Shown piece by piece: positions 26,782 to 28,261 of a stretch of DNA of 28,261 nucleotides (within the stretch, counting starts at the first letter, position 1; each line of letters starts with the position of its first letter). Origin of the DNA: Acrasis kona (lineage: Eukaryota > Heterolobosea > Eutetramitea > Acrasida > Acrasidae); the NCBI GenBank assembly GCA_026419775.2, contig JAOPGA020001063.1, forward strand, positions 1 through 28,261, in the 5' to 3' direction. The position numbers and the translations under genes are program-made. Under the pieces are notes generated by a model that was not told the origin of the DNA, did not search any database, and saw only the letters and a list, made by a program, of their open reading frames with translations.

Positions 26782-27141
26782 TTTAATGATCGTCGGCTCA
26801 TGGTTTTGTTAGGGTTGAGGATGCATGATGTTGATATAAATGGGTAACACGCATTATTATGGTTAAACTTGCGTTGTTTTTCACTACATGATCTTTATTT
26901 TAGATAAAATTCACTATAACACAACACCTCAAGCAAAATTGTTGACAGCTGGTCGTTTACCTCAAAAAAATTTTGTAAATGGAAGTCAACTAATGAAGTT
27001 GAACTTCAAAGGTCCATTATTATCAATAAGTAAATAGAAGGCAGCAACATTATTTAAATAATCAATGTATCCTTCCAAAGCGGTCTGGGATTAGGTGCTG
27101 CACCTTATGGTACTCTTAGAACGTAACAAAGAAGTGGTGTG
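26782..27141. other. unassigned stretch with possible exon 26904-27043
   Basis: After an acceptor-like TTTATTTTAG, a frame of about 45 codons reads DKIHYNTTPQAKLLTAGRLP then KNFVNGSQLMKLNFKGPLLS; shortly after, SFQSGLGLGAAPYGTLRT ends at TAA (27126-27128). This looks protein-like but has no ATG and no family that I know. It could be the end of a gene whose start is not apparent. Confidence 0.25.
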
Positions 27142-27285
27142 ATGGATTGGGCTCATAACAAAACTCTAGACACAGTGGCTGGCCTAGTCGTGAGACAACT
27201 AGAAGAATTCAAACGTAATAATGTATCAGTTTCATTCACAAAGGATGAGGTTACAGCTATTGACCTCTTATTAAACAACATGTAA
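27142..27285 (+). CDS. possible first exon of unknown gene
   Basis: From ATG 27142 a 47-residue frame reads MDWAHNKTLDTVAGLVVRQL, EEFKRNNVSVSFTKDEVTAI, DLLLNNM. A strong donor (CAT/GTAAGT at 27282) sits exactly at its end, so it may be an exon rather than a complete peptide. The LINE-like sequence begins within 100 bases, and no continuing exon is seen. Confidence 0.3.
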   Translation: MDWAHNKTLDTVAGLVVRQLEEFKRNNVSVSFTKDEVTAIDLLLNNM

Positions 27286-27383
27286 GTCAGCCTACACATA
27301 TCACTCATATTGACCCTAATCTATTGGAGAAGGGCAAATTTTTTGAGAAAGTCGTGGCCAGATATTGAAATTGGTAGATTCTT

Positions 27384-28261
27384 ATGTATACAGATACCTA
27401 TGATAGAGTCACCTGGTACACTGACGGTTCTGCTACCGCTGATAGAAGTATTGCGGCTTATGCGGTTGTTAATGCATCTGATTTTAAAAAGCATGAATTT
27501 GGCCGCATCCCTGGTGTGATCAACAACTATAGAGCTGAGCTCTTTGGTTTTCTCTGTGCTTTGCAACTCTCTTGTAATGACCAACATGTGACTATACTAA
27601 CAGACTGCTTGTCTGGCATTCAAGCTGTACAGTCATATGAAAAGCTGGTAAATGTGGAACAACAGTTACGAATATGTGACAACCAACTACTTCATGCAAT
27701 TGTCCAGGAAAAGAAGAGAGTTAAATCATGTACCCTCAACTATGTTGAAGCTCATTCCAACATTCCTGGTAATGAAGAAGCTGACAAACTCGCAAAGCTT
27801 GGTTTGAAGAATCACCTCATCAGTGATATCTGTCCACCCACTCACCTTGCTTTTGATCTTGTTTGTAACGGTGATGTTCCACACAAATCTGTTCGTCTTT
27901 TTGTCAAATCTTATTTGTCTTCTAAACATGCTTACTCAGTTGACTACAAATATGACCTTCTACATGATGAATACCACATTAAAGCGTCTGTAGATATAGA
28001 CAAATTAAACAAAAGCGAACAAAAATTCCTACTTCGCCTCCGCTCCAACCAGCTTTGCACTCTGTCAAAGATGCGTTACTAGAGCAACAATCCAAATTAT
28101 GACACCAAATGTCCTCGGTGTCATTCATCACATGAAGACCAGCAACATTTGCTTCTTGACTGTCGCTATAATAAAACTAAATTACATGATGCGATGGTCA
28201 GAATCAATAAGGTTATCCAGGATAATCTGAAACCTGGCTTTGTTATTCGAGGCATTTTTAA
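27384..28261 (+). mobile_element. LINE 3' part: RNase H plus zinc-knuckle, open at window end
   Basis: The frame encodes an RNase H domain with all catalytic positions: D in WYTDGSATAD, E in NNYRAELFGF, D in ILTDCLSGIQA, and H plus D in VEAHSNIPGNEEADKLAKLG. After about 100 more residues comes LLRLRSNQLCTLSKMRY, a single TAG (28080-28082), and then, still in frame, CPRCHSSHEDQQHLLLDC. RNase H followed by C-x-x-C-x(7)-H-x(4)-C is the 3' order of I/Jockey-like non-LTR retrotransposons. Reverse transcriptase is not seen upstream, so the copy is 5'-truncated, as is usual. Sequence runs off the window; 3' end unseen. The stop suggests that it is inactive. Confidence 0.75.

Noticed and set aside
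1-28261. CRISPR array, bacterial operon or phage content
   Set aside because: No regularly spaced direct repeats; spliceosomal introns, a nuclear tRNA and eukaryote-only genes throughout.

Overview
The window is nuclear DNA from a very compact, AT-rich eukaryotic genome. A Groucho/TLE co-repressor and SMG9 point to an animal or a close unicellular holozoan relative. I cannot name the species. Host genes lie 17 to about 190 bases apart. Their introns are tiny: the 18 whose ends I could fix or nearly fix from reading frame and family alignment are about 26 to 54 bases long, mostly 36 to 45, and one is GC-AG. The poly(A) signal AATAAA usually lies on top of the stop codon.

Layout. Positions 1-4.7 kb hold CSN7 (-), divergent from the proteasome subunit PSMB2 (+), then Groucho (+) tail-to-tail with TRIAP1/Mdm35 (-), and a small secreted protein (-). 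From 4.7 to 8.4 kb there is a poorer stretch. It has a 28-bp inverted repeat, a decayed endonuclease-like segment, a papain-like cysteine peptidase with a lysine-rich tail (-), a divergent small basic protein (+), a one-span membrane ORF (-) and an intact tRNA-Phe(GAA) (-). From 8.5 to 18.4 kb there is a dense host block: a front-end fatty acid desaturase (-), SMG9 (+), an FAD amine oxidase (+), a plant-type pectin acetylesterase (+), NSUN6 (-) and an RCC1-repeat protein (-). From 18.8 to 19.6 kb lie two unrecognised short genes.

From 19.7 to 22.0 kb sits a complete-looking hAT DNA transposon with a perfect 8-bp target duplication, terminal inverted repeats, arrays of TTCGAAT motifs at both ends and an uninterrupted 671-residue transposase. 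Past it are a Ulp1-type peptidase fragment and a DPH2 gene (-) that shows two frame changes, lacks its C-terminal part and shares a reading frame with the Ulp1 fragment across one TAA. From 24.4 to 26.8 kb lie a multi-exon secreted Cys-rich repeat protein (-), a Ser/Pro-rich ORF (-) with a repeat tract, and a prolyl-4-hydroxylase-like dioxygenase (+). The right edge carries an RNase H and zinc-knuckle segment typical of a LINE.

Most recognised genes are unrelated housekeeping functions: protein degradation, transcription repression, mRNA decay, RNA and translation-factor modification, and lipid metabolism. I see no single pathway. The points most worth following are the stop-codon/poly(A) overlap, the DPH2-Ulp1 junction, the Cys-rich repeat protein and the small-ORF island at 6.1-7.7 kb.
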